Source: Ilyonectria destructans
Lineage: Eukaryota; Ascomycota; Sordariomycetes; Hypocreales; Nectriaceae
NCBI GenBank assembly: GCA_020740775.1
Contig: JAHEWK010000003.1
Location: 124,001 to 188,000 of the forward strand
Direction: 5' to 3'
DNA: 64,000 nucleotides
The notes below the pieces were generated by a model that saw nothing but the letters and a program-made list of their open reading frames with translations, had not been told where the DNA came from and made no database searches. The translations under genes and the position numbers were made by a program. Numbering within the stretch: the first letter of the stretch is position 1; every line of letters starts with the position of its first letter. Shown here one piece after another: positions 21,927-32,647 of the stretch.

Positions 21927-23029
21927 ATGAGTTCGTTGGTCACAGTTACGGAGACGCAGCCCCAGAAGGAGCTCGCCAATGTGTCCTTGGTCGTGGAGGC
22001 AGAGCCAGAGTGCCAATTGGCAAACCTCAGCCATGGTCCCAACCCTCTTACAGGTGCGAATTACCTCGTCGAGCGCAGCATGAAGCAGCTGATACTTTTC
22101 CGAATTGAAACCACGTACTGACGGCTGGCTACCTGCTTGGCAGGCATTCCCACATTCGTTTCGTTCCAGGCGCACCGGGAGCACATCATCCTGCACATGG
22201 CCGCCGTCTTCCGCAACTGGGCGCGCGTCGGCTATATCGAAGGCATCTCCGGCCACATCAGCGTGCGCGATCCCGAATTCCCAGGCTGCATCTGGATGAA
22301 CCCCATCGGAAAGCACTTTGCTCTGATGAACGCCAGCGACATGGTGTGTCTCGAGATCGCCACCGGCAAGATTGTCGGCGGCAACAAGGTGAGTGAGAGT
22401 GAGAAAGAGTCCTGTTGGAGGATGTGATGGCAAGGTGTTTCTCAGTCAAGACTCATACTCTTCGTTTCAAGGTTCGTCCCGTGAATAAGCCGGGATTCTT
22501 CATTCACTCCGAGATGCACAAGGCCCGCCACGACGTGCACGCCATCTGCCACGCCCACACCATGGCCGGCCGGGCCTGGACCGTCTTCGGCAAGCCATTG
22601 GACATGATCACCCAGGATGTATGCGACCTGTACGACTCGATCGCCGTCATGAACGAGTACGGCGGCATCGTCGCGGCCGACGAGGAGGGTAAGCAGATCG
22701 CCCGCGCCCTGGGCCCGCGCAACAAGGCGGCCCTGCTGCTGAACCACGGCCTCATCACCGTCGGCAACACGGTGGACGAGGCTGCCTTCTTGCTGGGCCT
22801 GGTCGAGCGCAGCTGTGAGATCCAGCTGAAGGTCGAGGCCGCGTGCGCTGGCAACCCGGAGCTCAAGAAGACGCTCATCCCCAACGAGCTGTGCAAGTTC
22901 AACTTCCAGATGGCGGGCGAGAAGAACTGGCTGTATGTCGAGGCCCAACCCGACATCGAGTACGAGATTGAGATGGCTGGGGGTGTTATCAAGACTGGAC
23001 TTGAGAACATGAGGGTGGATAATCTTTAG
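21927..23029 (+). CDS. Class II aldolase/adducin-like protein, TqaM type
   Basis: Three exons join in phase: 21927-22053, 22144-22388, 22472-23029, giving 309 residues. The fold is that of class II aldolases. HISVRDPEF lies near the N-terminus, followed by [17 protein letters not shown] with two metal-binding His, [13 protein letters not shown], then [15 protein letters not shown] with a further His, as in the fuculose-1-phosphate aldolase family. Fungal members of this group are common and mostly uncharacterised. TqaM of the tryptoquialanine cluster belongs to it and acts after TqaL in making 2-aminoisobutyrate. Here the gene is divergent from a TqaL-type dioxygenase, which is the strongest hint to its role. 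Another aldol or decarboxylative step on a different small molecule cannot be excluded. Confidence 0.9.
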
Positions 23030-23687
23030 AGTTTCTCTTGTAAATAACAATACGAGCCATTGATCATGATCTCCGAGACCCAATCGTGCCGAGTCACCGT
23101 TAAAAAGTCAAGTAAAGGAGATGTAAACAAGCTGTTGTCAGATGACGCGTACTAAAAATATCACTCGTTCATATGATGGAAGATCAATGTAACCAACGTG
23201 CACTACTTCTTGATATCTACATTAATGCCTTCGTCCGTGATTTATGACCACTTCCAAGCAACCCATCGACTCAAGTCCACCCACGCCAAGCCAATAACGA
23301 GCTCCCAATTCGAGTTGAACCATGCCAAACAGGGGGAATTATATTAAATCTTCTCAGACAGGATATGATGTTACTTTAATAAATGCTGATGCTAAGCGAG
23401 CGTGAATGGTGGACGAAAAAGAAAACGAGTGTGATAAGGGGGACGAAGGAGAAATTTTACGATCAACGCGAAATGCTTCAGGTTGTTTGCTGAAGCGGGT
23501 GCAAGACAACTGCACCCAAGGTTCCTTTATCCATAGATGAGAAATAATCTCGTTCATTTGAGACGAAAACTTGCCCGTACGACAAATTTCTCGTGTCTTC
23601 CTCCCAAATACGTCGGCGATCCTGTCCTGCCGCAATAAAGGTCCCTAATGGGTCACCGCCAGAAAGCCGAAAGCGGCCGAAGCTAGC
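23030..23687. other. Convergent intergenic spacer
   Basis: The 3' regions of the aldolase (+) and the RTA1-like gene (-) face each other here. I see no gene in it. Confidence 0.6.
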
Positions 23688-24862
23688 TTACTTGGCAGAG
23701 GACGTGGCGGACATACCTGTCTCCTCCCAGAACGGCTTTTCCTTGTTCTTGCGGCCGCCGCACAAGCCGAAGGGGTCGATGGCGGTAACGACGAAGGCGC
23801 GGTCGTCGGTCCAGCCAGGACCCTCAACTTCCGTGACGCCATCCATGGAAAGGTACAGCTTGTGGTTCTGGGGAAGGTACTTGCGAGGGTGTCGGATGTT
23901 CCAGAGGAAGGTGTAGACGATCATGGGCAGGACCTCGAAGACGTAGAAGTACCACTCGTAGCGGATGACGGGGCTGACGGAACCAAGGTCGCCGGGCTTG
24001 ACGGTGCGCAGAGCCTCGGCCCCGAAGTGCTCGACCGTGCGGTAGATGCAGCGGACGAAGATCAGGAAGGAGGTGACATACATGGTCACGCAGGGCGCGT
24101 TGACGCTGCCGATGTCAAGGCCACGCTTCTTGACGTGGTACTGGAACCAAGCCACGAAGCCGACAAAGATGAGGATGACGACGATCTGGATGATTAAGGA
24201 GGCCTTGAGAAGAGTCTCGCCGAGACTAGCCAGATCTGAGGGGATCTTGGGGTTGATGGACCAACTCACACCGAGGGCGTTGAGGACCTCAACCACGGCG
24301 GAGATGGTACCGAAGGTGGTCATGGTACGGCCGGGATGGATCGGAGAGCAGTATGGAACATAATAGAGGATACGACCCAGAATGTGGTAGTTGGCCAACT
24401 CGTAGATGGGGCTGCGAGGATTTGTCAGAGGAAGCTTTCACAATGAAACGGAGTCGTCCACTCACGGAGATGTGTAGATCAGAACGGTGCTGGCCAGAAA
24501 CACGTCGACATTTTCATAGTTCCAAGCGCCATAGGCACGAAGTGCGAAGCCAACCGTGAACAGCAGACTCGCAAAAGGAATCAGGGTAGTGACCTTCCAG
24601 GCCCTCAGACGACTAAGAGGAGAAACCAAGCGTTAGCCACCTGGTCGTTGAGCAACGGCGAACGAGACTTCTTACTAGCACTGCCAGATATGCCACGCAG
24701 TTGACGCAAAGAAGGCGGCGGCACCGAAGATGGCGGCGCCCTTGTTGGGAGCGTAGAAGTAGACGCTCCCGGCGACTGCATACCGACGAACATGTCAGCT
24801 GGTGATGGCTTCTGAGGCTGTAGGGCTGGACGGGGGGACTAACCAAGTTGGCCGTCGGACAT
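23688..24862 (-). CDS. RTA1-like seven-transmembrane protein
   Basis: Four exons join in phase (24862-24844, 24775-24676, 24612-24466, 24411-23688) to give 329 residues. The first exon has only six and a third codons (MSDGQL). Hydrophobic segments alternate with short loops as in fungal RTA1/RTM1 proteins: YFYAPNKGAAIFGAAAFFAS near the start, WKVTTLIPFASLLFTVGFAL, YELANYHILGRILYYVPYC, then FVRCIYRTVEHFGAE and RYEWYFYVFEVLPMIVYTF. This family sits in the plasma membrane or other membranes and is linked in yeast to resistance against toxic lipophilic compounds and to lipid movement. Its start is 616 bases from that of the divergent decarboxylase gene. A protective role against the cluster product is plausible, but RTA1-like genes are numerous in fungi and often unrelated to clusters. 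Confidence 0.9.
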
Positions 24863-25131
24863 GTTGCAAGACTGGGGTTTGCGTTTACCCCGGGCAGGGT
24901 TTGGATAAGGAGCGAATGGAGGAGAATATTGAGTAATTGACGAATGTGCCGGAAGCAAGTGCTGACGGCTGCTAGAGTAGACTTATGAAGGACGACGAAG
25001 CTGGTGCAAAAGGGGATCGAGGGATCAAGGGATGGCCGAGAACATCACTAATAGCCCACGTGACGGTTCCGCTGGCCACAGCCAAGCCTGGAGGATTTCC
25101 GGGATTTTCGCAAAGAGAGAAGAAAGCGGCT

Positions 25132-25139
25132 TTACGTAA
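25132..25139. promoter_or_regulatory. Palindromic TTACGTAA, possible bZIP site
   Basis: Perfect 8-base palindrome (inside TTTACGTAAA, 25131-25140) in the 616-base bidirectional promoter between the RTA1-like gene and the decarboxylase. TTACGTAA is a usual target of fungal bZIP factors, and a bZIP gene lies at 44030-45726. A second copy is at 29571-29578 between the first thioesterase and the dehydrogenase. Functional use is not shown. Confidence 0.35.
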
Positions 25140-25478
25140 ATGCCAGTATTACGTGTCGAACGGGCTTGGGGCCGTCCGCTGGGCGGTGTTTCAACGGGCC
25201 CAGGAGATGGTTCCTACTACGTGCCCGGGCGCCATGCGTGTGTATGCGAGAGTGAGTCGGTGGTATTACGATAGGGTGAGGTGCCCTGGGCTGCAGCGCC
25301 CAGCGAGCTTTGATTAGCGGCCTGCTGGCTCCAGTGGTTCCAGTGCTTCGGCCGCTGGGAATTAACGCCGCGCACCGCCAGCAGGCAGCCACTTAAACGC
25401 TGCGACCCCCCGAGCACAGCCCCTGCGCCGTGTCCCGCCCTGCAAGTTTTGGGCAATAGATCGTCCGTCACTGCAACC

Positions 25479-27017
25479 ATGTCGCTCCCTGTGTCGTTCC
25501 CCGGGCTCAAGACCAACGGCCACACACCGATTCTCCGGCGCGCCGACGAGGTCGACGAGCTGGTCGACGCCGTCAAGGCCCTCATCGTGCCCTACATCCG
25601 CGCCGCCGACGAGGCTGCGCCGCACAAGCTCACCGGCGGCGGCGCGTACGGCACGCCTGCGAATGTGCTGGTCGACAGGATGGAGCCCGCCGCGCTGGCG
25701 GAGCGCATGAGCTTTGCGCTGCCGCTGGGCGAGGGCGGCGGCCGCGAGGGACTGCTGGACCTGGTGCGTGGCCTGCTGCGGTACAGCGTCAATACGTGGG
25801 ACCAGGGCTATCTCGACAAGCTGTGCGCCAGCACCGATGCCGTGGGCGTCGTGTCAGAGATGCTGCTCGCCGTGCTCAACACCAACTCGCACGTGTACCA
25901 GGTGTCGCCGGCCCTGACCGTCGTCGAGAAGACGACGGCGCGCACCTTTGCCTCGCTGTTTGGGCTTGTTGGTCCTCGCGCTGGCGGCATTACTTGCCAG
26001 GGCGGCAGCGCTTCCAACTTCACGTCGTTGGTGTCTGCCCGCGGCGCGCTGTATCCCGACACCCGGAGCGACGGCAATGGCAGCTACCGCTTCGCCGTCT
26101 TCACCAGCTGCCAGGGACACTACTCGATCCAGAAGGCCGCGTTGGCTTGCGGCATGGGCGTCTCAAGCGTCGTTCCCGTGGAATCACGCCCCGACGGCCG
26201 CATGGATGTTGAGGCGCTGAGGGCGTCGGTGCTCCAGGCCAAGGCAGATGGCCGCACGCCGCTGTACGTCAACGCCACGGCTGGAACCACCGTCTTCGGA
26301 GCATTCGACCCTCTGCCGGAGATCGCGGCCGTCTGCACCGAGTTCAACATGTGGTTCCACGTCGACGCATCATGGGGCGGCGCCGCCATCTTCTCCAACA
26401 AGCACAAGCACAAGCTGGACGGCACGCACCTCGCCGACTCGCTGACCATCAACCCGCACAAGATGCTCAACGTGCCCGCGACGTGCTCGTTCCTGCTCAC
26501 GCGCGACACTGGCCTTCTGCACCGGGCCAACACCCTGCCGGCGGGCTACCTGTTCCACCACGACGGGCCCGGCGACGATGTGTGGGACATGGCCGACCTG
26601 ACGCTGCAGTGCGGCCGCCGCGCCGACAGCATGAAGCTCGCCCTCTCGTGGACCTACTACGGCGCCGCTGGCTTCCGCCGCGCCGCCGACAATGCCTTCA
26701 GCACGGCGGCGCACTTGGCCAACGTCGTCGAGGCCCACCCGGACTTCAACCTCGTGTCGAGCAACCCGCCGCCGTGCCTGCAGGTGTGTTTCTACTACGC
26801 CCCCGGCGGCCAGATGGGCACGAGCAAGGAGGAGAACACCCGACGCACCAAGGACCTGGTCAAGAAGATTGCCGCGCGGGGGTTCATGATTGATTATGCC
26901 CCCGGCGACGCGGGTAGCTTTTTCAGAGTGGCCGTCAACTGGCAGACCTTGACCGACACTGTGGAGGGGATCATCGTTGCTCTTGAGCAACTCGGAAAGG
27001 AGTCAGTTATTATGTAA
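25479..27017 (+). CDS. PLP-dependent group II decarboxylase (aspartate/cysteine-sulfinate/glutamate type)
   Basis: Single exon of 512 residues. The start is the ATG at 25479 (CAACCATGTC), since no earlier in-frame ATG is evident. The PLP lysine is about residue 328 in TINPHKMLNVPATC. HVDASWGGAAIFSNKHKHKL and NATAGTTVFGAFDPLPE carry the cofactor-contact residues of the glutamate decarboxylase/CSAD group. The pattern resembles CSAD/aspartate-type more than the bacterial GadB type. In fungal clusters such an enzyme (for example DtxS4 of destruxin biosynthesis) makes beta-alanine from aspartate for an NRPS. With two NRPS genes here, beta-alanine supply is the leading guess; glutamate or cysteine sulfinate remain possible substrates. 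It is divergent from the RTA1-like gene. The coding part is clearly more GC-rich than the flanks. Confidence 0.9.
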   Translation: MSLPVSFPGLKTNGHTPILRRADEVDELVDAVKALIVPYIRAADEAAPHKLTGGGAYGTPANVLVDRMEPAALAERMSFALPLGEGGGREGLLDLVRGLLRYSVNTWDQGYLDKLCASTDAVGVVSEMLLAVLNTNSHVYQVSPALTVVEKTTARTFASLFGLVGPRAGGITCQGGSASNFTSLVSARGALYPDTRSDGNGSYRFAVFTSCQGHYSIQKAALACGMGVSSVVPVESRPDGRMDVEALRASVLQAKADGRTPLYVNATAGTTVFGAFDPLPEIAAVCTEFNMWFHVDASWGGAAIFSNKHKHKLDGTHLADSLTINPHKMLNVPATCSFLLTRDTGLLHRANTLPAGYLFHHDGPGDDVWDMADLTLQCGRRADSMKLALSWTYYGAAGFRRAADNAFSTAAHLANVVEAHPDFNLVSSNPPPCLQVCFYYAPGGQMGTSKEENTRRTKDLVKKIAARGFMIDYAPGDAGSFFRVAVNWQTLTDTVEGIIVALEQLGKESVIM

Positions 27018-27636
27018 AGACATTACAGGTTCTTTTTTTATTTAGAGTGGCTTGAGATTTCATTTTTGGCGGCGGTTACTACGTGGATAGACAGACGATG
27101 CTGGCTAGAACGGTTATTTAACAAGATAAAGGAACTCACATGGTACATGATTATTGTTTGTCTTCATATTACAGGAAATAGACTTGCTATTTTAAAGCTT
27201 TCGGATATCAGGTACTTCTGCTCCGGGACATGCTGAATTCACAAAAGAAAAAGAAAAAACAATTGTGGTCCGGTACTACGTCCGTGGCGTTTGCGACAGT
27301 CGGAGGGTAGTGGCCCCGCTGGTCGCTCATACGACGTTGCTGGTCGCCTGCTTTACTATCCGTAATTACTCGTTGTTTCGGCACCAGCACGAAAACCAAA
27401 TGGCACCAAAACTTTGAAACGTGTTGGGTAAATTTAATCTAGCTGGGTAGGTACCTAACAACTTCCATGAAAAACCCCGATGCCTTCCCGTTCATTCCAA
27501 AACTCGCGCAACCTGACGCAAACAAATCCCCCAATAACAACGAAAAAAGCATGCCACTGCTACACCATCAAATGGCTCTATAGTCTAGCTTACGGTCCGC
27601 CATGTTCAACATGTAATACACAAAACGTCTACCCCT
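27018..27636. other. Convergent intergenic spacer
   Basis: 3' regions of the decarboxylase (+) and the first thioesterase (-). No gene recognised. Confidence 0.6.
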
Positions 27637-28714
27637 TCAAGACTCCTTCAAAGTCTCGAGAATGCCGAGGCCCTCGTTCAGCTGGATTGTGAGTTTAGAA
27701 ACCTGAAAAAAAAACAGTTATTAGCTGGACAGTCTCCTTAATCGCCGCCAACGCATTACTCACGTGCTTAAAGTCAAAAACGCCGTAATGATTCGTGTCG
27801 GTATCCATGCTGGCCTTGATGAAGTTAGGGTACGTGCCCTCCCAGCCTAGGAACCGCTCGTCGCGGTACAAGTCGACAAAGCACGCCTTGTCCGAAGGCG
27901 TCTTGGTCTTTGCGTACCCGACGCACCTCACCAGGACGGTCGGCGGCGGCCCATCTCCAACGGGCGCCGACTCGCCGGCGTCTTGATGGAACCGCTGCGC
28001 CTCGACGTTCTGCCATCCCTCGGTCAGCGACTTGTACAGGATGTTGCCGTCCTCGACGCGGTGCTTCTCGCCGCCCACGCTCAAGGTCACGGCCCTGCCG
28101 CCCAGCGCGGGGCCGTCCCACTGCGGGAGCTCCCAGTTCTGCAGGAGCTGGTCGCAGTTGTCGAGCGACTTGCGCACGAGGTCGGGCAGCTTGCTGAAGT
28201 CGGGGTCGGCGCCGGCGCCGGGGAACCGGTTCATGGCGACGTGGTAGGGCGAGTCGATCATGAGCATGCCGGCGACGGTGAACTTGGGCGAGGGCGTGTC
28301 GGCCAGGATGCGCGCCATGACGATGGAGAGGTAGCCGCCGAGGGACCAACCTGCAGGTCGAAATACACAGTTAGTCTAGGCTCAGGGTTGCTGGAGGCGC
28401 ATCGGGGACGGTCGCATTTCACAACCGTCCCCAAAACAACGAGAGCTTCACTTACCGCCAAGCAGGATAGGCCCCGAGAGATCGATAGATTCGATCAGCT
28501 CGATGTAATGGCGAGCCATCTCATCCATGCCGCCCTCCCATGGCGCAGCCGTGAAGAACCGCGGGTTATGGATGGCCCACACATCGCGATGCAGCTTCCC
28601 CAGGCTAAAGTAGCCAAAGGTCGTGCCGCCTCCGTCGTGGATCAACACAAGCGGCGTCGGCTTGGGCGACTTGCCGACCGGCGCGGACTGCACTCTGAGC
28701 GGATTCTTGTCCAT
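27637..28714 (-). CDS. Alpha/beta-hydrolase thioesterase, type II (TE1)
   Basis: Stand-alone thioesterase expected to hydrolyse or hand over an acyl chain from a PKS or NRPS carrier. Three exons join in phase: 28714-28456, 28350-27764, 27702-27637, giving 303 residues. [13 protein letters not shown] forms the oxyanion region, and the nucleophile elbow GWSLGG is created across intron 1. A His in [12 protein letters not shown] is the likely catalytic base. A second gene at 58058-58894 is clearly its paralogue, with the same intron position. The PKS has no thioesterase or reductase of its own, so TE1 is a candidate for its release enzyme. The codons around 27800-28300 are strongly GC-biased. A CTGT microsatellite lies just upstream (about 28745-28760). 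Confidence 0.88.
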
Positions 28715-30469
28715 TGTGAAGAGTTGAATCTACGGGCAATGCTTTCTGTCTGTCTGTCTGTTTCCAGTAGCTATTTACGCTTCGAGCTGCGATTCCGTCC
28801 ACGGCAATAGTGCGCGTCTGGCATTTCGGATGCAAAAGTAGAGGGCGCGACGCGGGGCTGCGCGGGGCTGTCGCATGCCTTCGCTCCCTCCATGGACCAG
28901 CACCGGCACCCACGTCCAGCGCTAGGACAGAGTTGGCAGGACGTGAGATGGCACGCCATGGCTTGAGATCCCATTGCCGGACAAGGATACGGCGGGCCGG
29001 GCCACATTACGTGGGATGGGGTAGAATAGGCCTGTGGGGGACCGGAGCCCGGCAACTGACGTGAGATGAGTCTCGTAAGAGGGTGTGGGCCAGCGATGGT
29101 CAATCCTGTCGCTGCGTATCGGGTTTGAGGCTCATCGCGCGACCTCAACTGAACCGCCAACTACGCAAACTGCCTGACATCTTCTGTGTCGATTTATTCT
29201 CTGCATTCGTGCCCGTAGTTATGGTCTCAGGGCACCATCCCGGGTGACAACTGTCAAGGCGCATCTGCGCATTATCAGGTGCATTGTACATGGTTCACTA
29301 GCCGTCACAATGGGTCCATCTCAGCACCGTCTTACGCGAGCGCTCCATATAACCCGATTGAGCTTTCGGCCCATGCATCATTGGCTGATGTCCGTCCGTC
29401 GTATTTTCGCAGTACTTACGCGAGCGCTCCATGCGACCCGATCGAGCTTTCGACCCAGGCGTTATTGGCTGATGTCCACACCCCACTACCCGGTCATCCG
29501 TGACCGTTGGTTTAGAAATACCCTGGTGTGGACATAAAGCCATGTCCGAATATTCTGACGCTGAGCCGAGTTACGTAATTTTCGCCAATACGATGAAGCT
29601 GACCCTCCAGCTCAGGCCGTAAGGCTGTGAGGCTGACCGTGAGATTTTGGACGAATTAGTATGCTGGCCTGGTGTCCCATCCGTAACCCTGGTCTTAGTT
29701 GGTTGTGCTTCTCAGAACGTCGTTGACGCCTAAGCCCGCCGTATGTTCAGTGGCAGTGAAGCATGGCTTTAGGGTACCAGTGATGACGCGTGGAGAGGAT
29801 CATGGCTTGGCCAAATGTGTGTCGTCCGCGTAAATAGATTACACCTTCCAGGTGGACCGTCAAGGACACATTGCGAGCGATAGTGTTCTACATGTACAAT
29901 TGCTCCAATCCCATTCCATGTCATGACTTCGCAACTGGTATTACTCATGAGGGTAGCTGGTAGGACAAAAAGTGGGTCTATAATCATGTCGTCTCTGCCG
30001 ACATACTACGAGTCTCAATATCACTCCTTTCGTATCGCCGGACCATCTCACGCCCTCGGGAATTCCTCAATCATCTCCCAGTGGCATGTCCACTATCAAA
30101 TATTACTAAATATATCCATCAGTCCCGCTTAGGGATTATGAGTAGACACCAGTACGGAAAGTTAAATCCAGGTCATCCTCAATCCATCATGACACGAAGA
30201 TTAACTTGCCGTTAGATGTCTTACGGTTCCACATTTGCTCAGAGACTAGCCAGATACTGGTTTCATACCATGGCCAAAGGGGAAGTGTGTTTTTAGAAAC
30301 CATTGTCGGTGGCATTTGATCAGAGAAATATGGATGGTGATACCCTTGTCGTAGCAGCAACCGTCAAGTAGAACCTACCACACTTGCATCGTCACTCTCT
30401 GGTCCCACATTGTTGGCAGGAAAGGTCAGCTTAGACCTCAACGACTAGCACACCTACGCAGTCTACACT
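28715..30469. other. Divergent intergenic region TE1 / dehydrogenase
   Basis: About 1.75 kb between divergent starts. No gene is supported. It holds a two-copy tandem duplication (29331-29477) and a TTACGTAA palindrome at 29571-29578. Confidence 0.55.
29331..29477 (+). repeat. Imperfect tandem duplication, 63-base copies, 84-base period
   Basis: Copy 1 (29331-29393) and copy 2 (29415-29477) both begin CTTACGCGAGCGCTCCAT and end ATTGGCTGATGTCC, with a handful of mismatches and a 21-base spacer. It lies in the divergent promoter region between TE1 and the dehydrogenase, so duplicated control sequence is possible, but nothing in it is a site I can name. Confidence 0.8.
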
Positions 30470-31411
30470 ATGGCTTCCGGTAATGATGCCTCCATCTCCT
30501 TCAATCCCGCCACGGACATCCCCTCTCTGGAGGGAAAGGTCATCCTCGTGACGGGGGGCAACAACGGCCTGGGCAAGCAATCCGTCCTCGAGTTTGCCCG
30601 ACACAACCCGGCCGCGATTTGGCTTGCATCTCGCGATGTGAAGAAAGGCCAGGCCGCTGCAGCGGAGATCAAGAAGCAGGTGCCCGATGCGCGGATCAAG
30701 GTCCTTCAGCTTGATCTGGCTTCTTTCGAGTCTGTGAAGAAGGCCGCCAGCACCTTCTCCGCGGAGACCGATCGCCTAGACATCCTCATGCTCAACGCGG
30801 GCATCATGGCGTCCGCCGCTGGCTTGACCAAGGATGGCTACGAGATGCAATTCGGGACCAACCACATGGGCCACGCTCTCTTCGCTCAACTCCTCATGCC
30901 CGTTCTGCAGAAGACGGTCAGGAGCACCGAAAACCCCGACGTGCGCGTCGTGGTGATTTCATCTGCCGCCTATCAAGCCCGACCCGAGGGAGGCATTGAG
31001 TTCGACGGGCTCAAGACTCAGGCTGAGAGCATGGCGACCGTCGTGCGGTACGGCCAGAGCAAGCTCGCCAACATCAGCTACGCGCGCGAGCTCGCTCGGA
31101 GACATCCCGAGCTCCGCGTTGTCTCAGTGCACCCAGGCCCCTCGCGAACAAACCTTGTCAGCAGCATGACTGGGTTTCCCTTTTGGCTTCGCTGCCTAGA
31201 GCGCCTGTCCAACTTCGGATATACGCCTGTTCACGAGGGCGTCAAGACTCAGCTATGGGCATCTGTGTCTACGGACTACACTAGCGGAGACTATGTCGAG
31301 CCTGTTGGAGTCCGCGGAAAGTTCATTTCTGAGGGGATTGTGGATGATCTGGATCAGAAGTTGTGGGACTGGACTGAGGAGGAGTTACGGCCACATGTTG
31401 CCTCGGTGTGA
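30470..31411 (+). CDS. Short-chain dehydrogenase/reductase, retinol-dehydrogenase-like
   Basis: NAD(P)H-dependent oxidoreductase of 313 residues in one exon. VILVTGGNNGLGKQS is the Rossmann nucleotide motif, LNAGIM the NAG motif, VISSAAY holds the catalytic Ser region and YGQSKLAN the catalytic Tyr and Lys. After the family signature comes VHPGPSRTNLV. ASRD after the second strand suggests preference for NADP(H), as is usual for this fungal subgroup. It lies between TE1 and the PKS and could reduce a ketone or oxidise an alcohol of the polyketide chain or an amino acid side chain. Fungi encode many such enzymes, so pathway membership is inferred only from position. Confidence 0.9.
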   Translation: MASGNDASISFNPATDIPSLEGKVILVTGGNNGLGKQSVLEFARHNPAAIWLASRDVKKGQAAAAEIKKQVPDARIKVLQLDLASFESVKKAASTFSAETDRLDILMLNAGIMASAAGLTKDGYEMQFGTNHMGHALFAQLLMPVLQKTVRSTENPDVRVVVISSAAYQARPEGGIEFDGLKTQAESMATVVRYGQSKLANISYARELARRHPELRVVSVHPGPSRTNLVSSMTGFPFWLRCLERLSNFGYTPVHEGVKTQLWASVSTDYTSGDYVEPVGVRGKFISEGIVDDLDQKLWDWTEEELRPHVASV

Positions 31412-32647
31412 ATGGTTTGGAGAGATCGTCACGATTCCTGATGTGTTTTACATGGTTTTCGTATTTATTTCGTATTTACTCTAGCCGAGTAGTTTAAGTC
31501 TATTCTTCATCTGCGTGATACATGTTAAATTGTACCTAATTGGTACATAATGTGCTTTATATATAACCTCAACGCGACGGCATTTCGCCATATTTTTAAC
31601 TATCGAGAGATTCAGAATTCATTGGCATTCCTTACAAGATTCTGCCATGCTTAGAATAAGCTGCGTAGAACTGTGACTAAACGGCATCGTACGGTAGTCT
31701 AGACTACGCCTTGCACTGTCATGTCCCCGATGACAAGAACTAAGGATTCTCGCTAGTCACATTCCCCCAGCTCCTTCATCTCCTCGCTTCAGCTCTAGAG
31801 CGTATCATAAGTAACAGAACCAATGAGATCGTGTATCAGAGGGCATGCGATATGACCGTCATCCCTGGGCCAGGGGACTAATACAACGCTACGCTCAGCG
31901 CATGGGGGTGAACTCAGCGGGGGCGAAGCAACGCCCAATGGCAAGCTCCCCATGCCGGCGTTCCCGCACGCTTCTCTCAGATGACTTTCCGTCACGTCTG
32001 ACTCCTGAGTCCGGTCTACAGGAAAACGTGGGTTTTTGTGGACCAGCGAGGTGTAGGGGTGTAAGGCCATCGGGGAGTGCGAGGGGTTAGAATAGCTTAT
32101 CACATGTGTCTGGTGTCGAATCATTCATTACCTACCACCAGAATCGCAATGCTACGAACGTGCATGTGCGAATCTTGTCTAGCCCGTATGTAATCCTCAT
32201 TACACCTTACCCAATTCGCAGCGCCTTGTAAGACGTCTAGACATGTACAGTGCAGGCTCCGGTGATTCGCTGACACCCATATCCATCAGCGACATCCATC
32301 ATCGGGCGTTTCCCATAAGCTCAGGACCAAGAGCATTGCTGTTATCTCTCCATGATTTACCAGTGATTTTCCATTGGCACTCTAGTCTAGCCCATCCGAA
32401 GGCCGACAGCAACCAAACAAATTCATGACGCTTTTTAATTCTTGACAGCCTGGCCGACAAATCCCACTCAGAACAGGCCGTTACACAGAACAACAAAATC
32501 TGCCCACACAAACGCCAGAACTCAACCCTCATATTGTACAGCCATTGGGTTTACACTCCGACACCCTTTGCCATTCCGTCTTTTTTATTCCCCACTCCCC
32601 CACCGTCCATTCATTGATCAGCAACGCTCTGTGAGCCTTCATTCGGC
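31412..32647. other. Intergenic: PKS upstream region
   Basis: About 1.2 kb between the dehydrogenase and the PKS start. No gene recognised. The last ~300 bases are pyrimidine-rich and presumably contain the PKS promoter and leader. Confidence 0.6.

Noticed and set aside
22442..23083. Long minus-strand frames opposite the aldolase, and similar long frames opposite the decarboxylase and PKS
   Set aside because: Shadow frames caused by strong third-position GC bias in the true genes.
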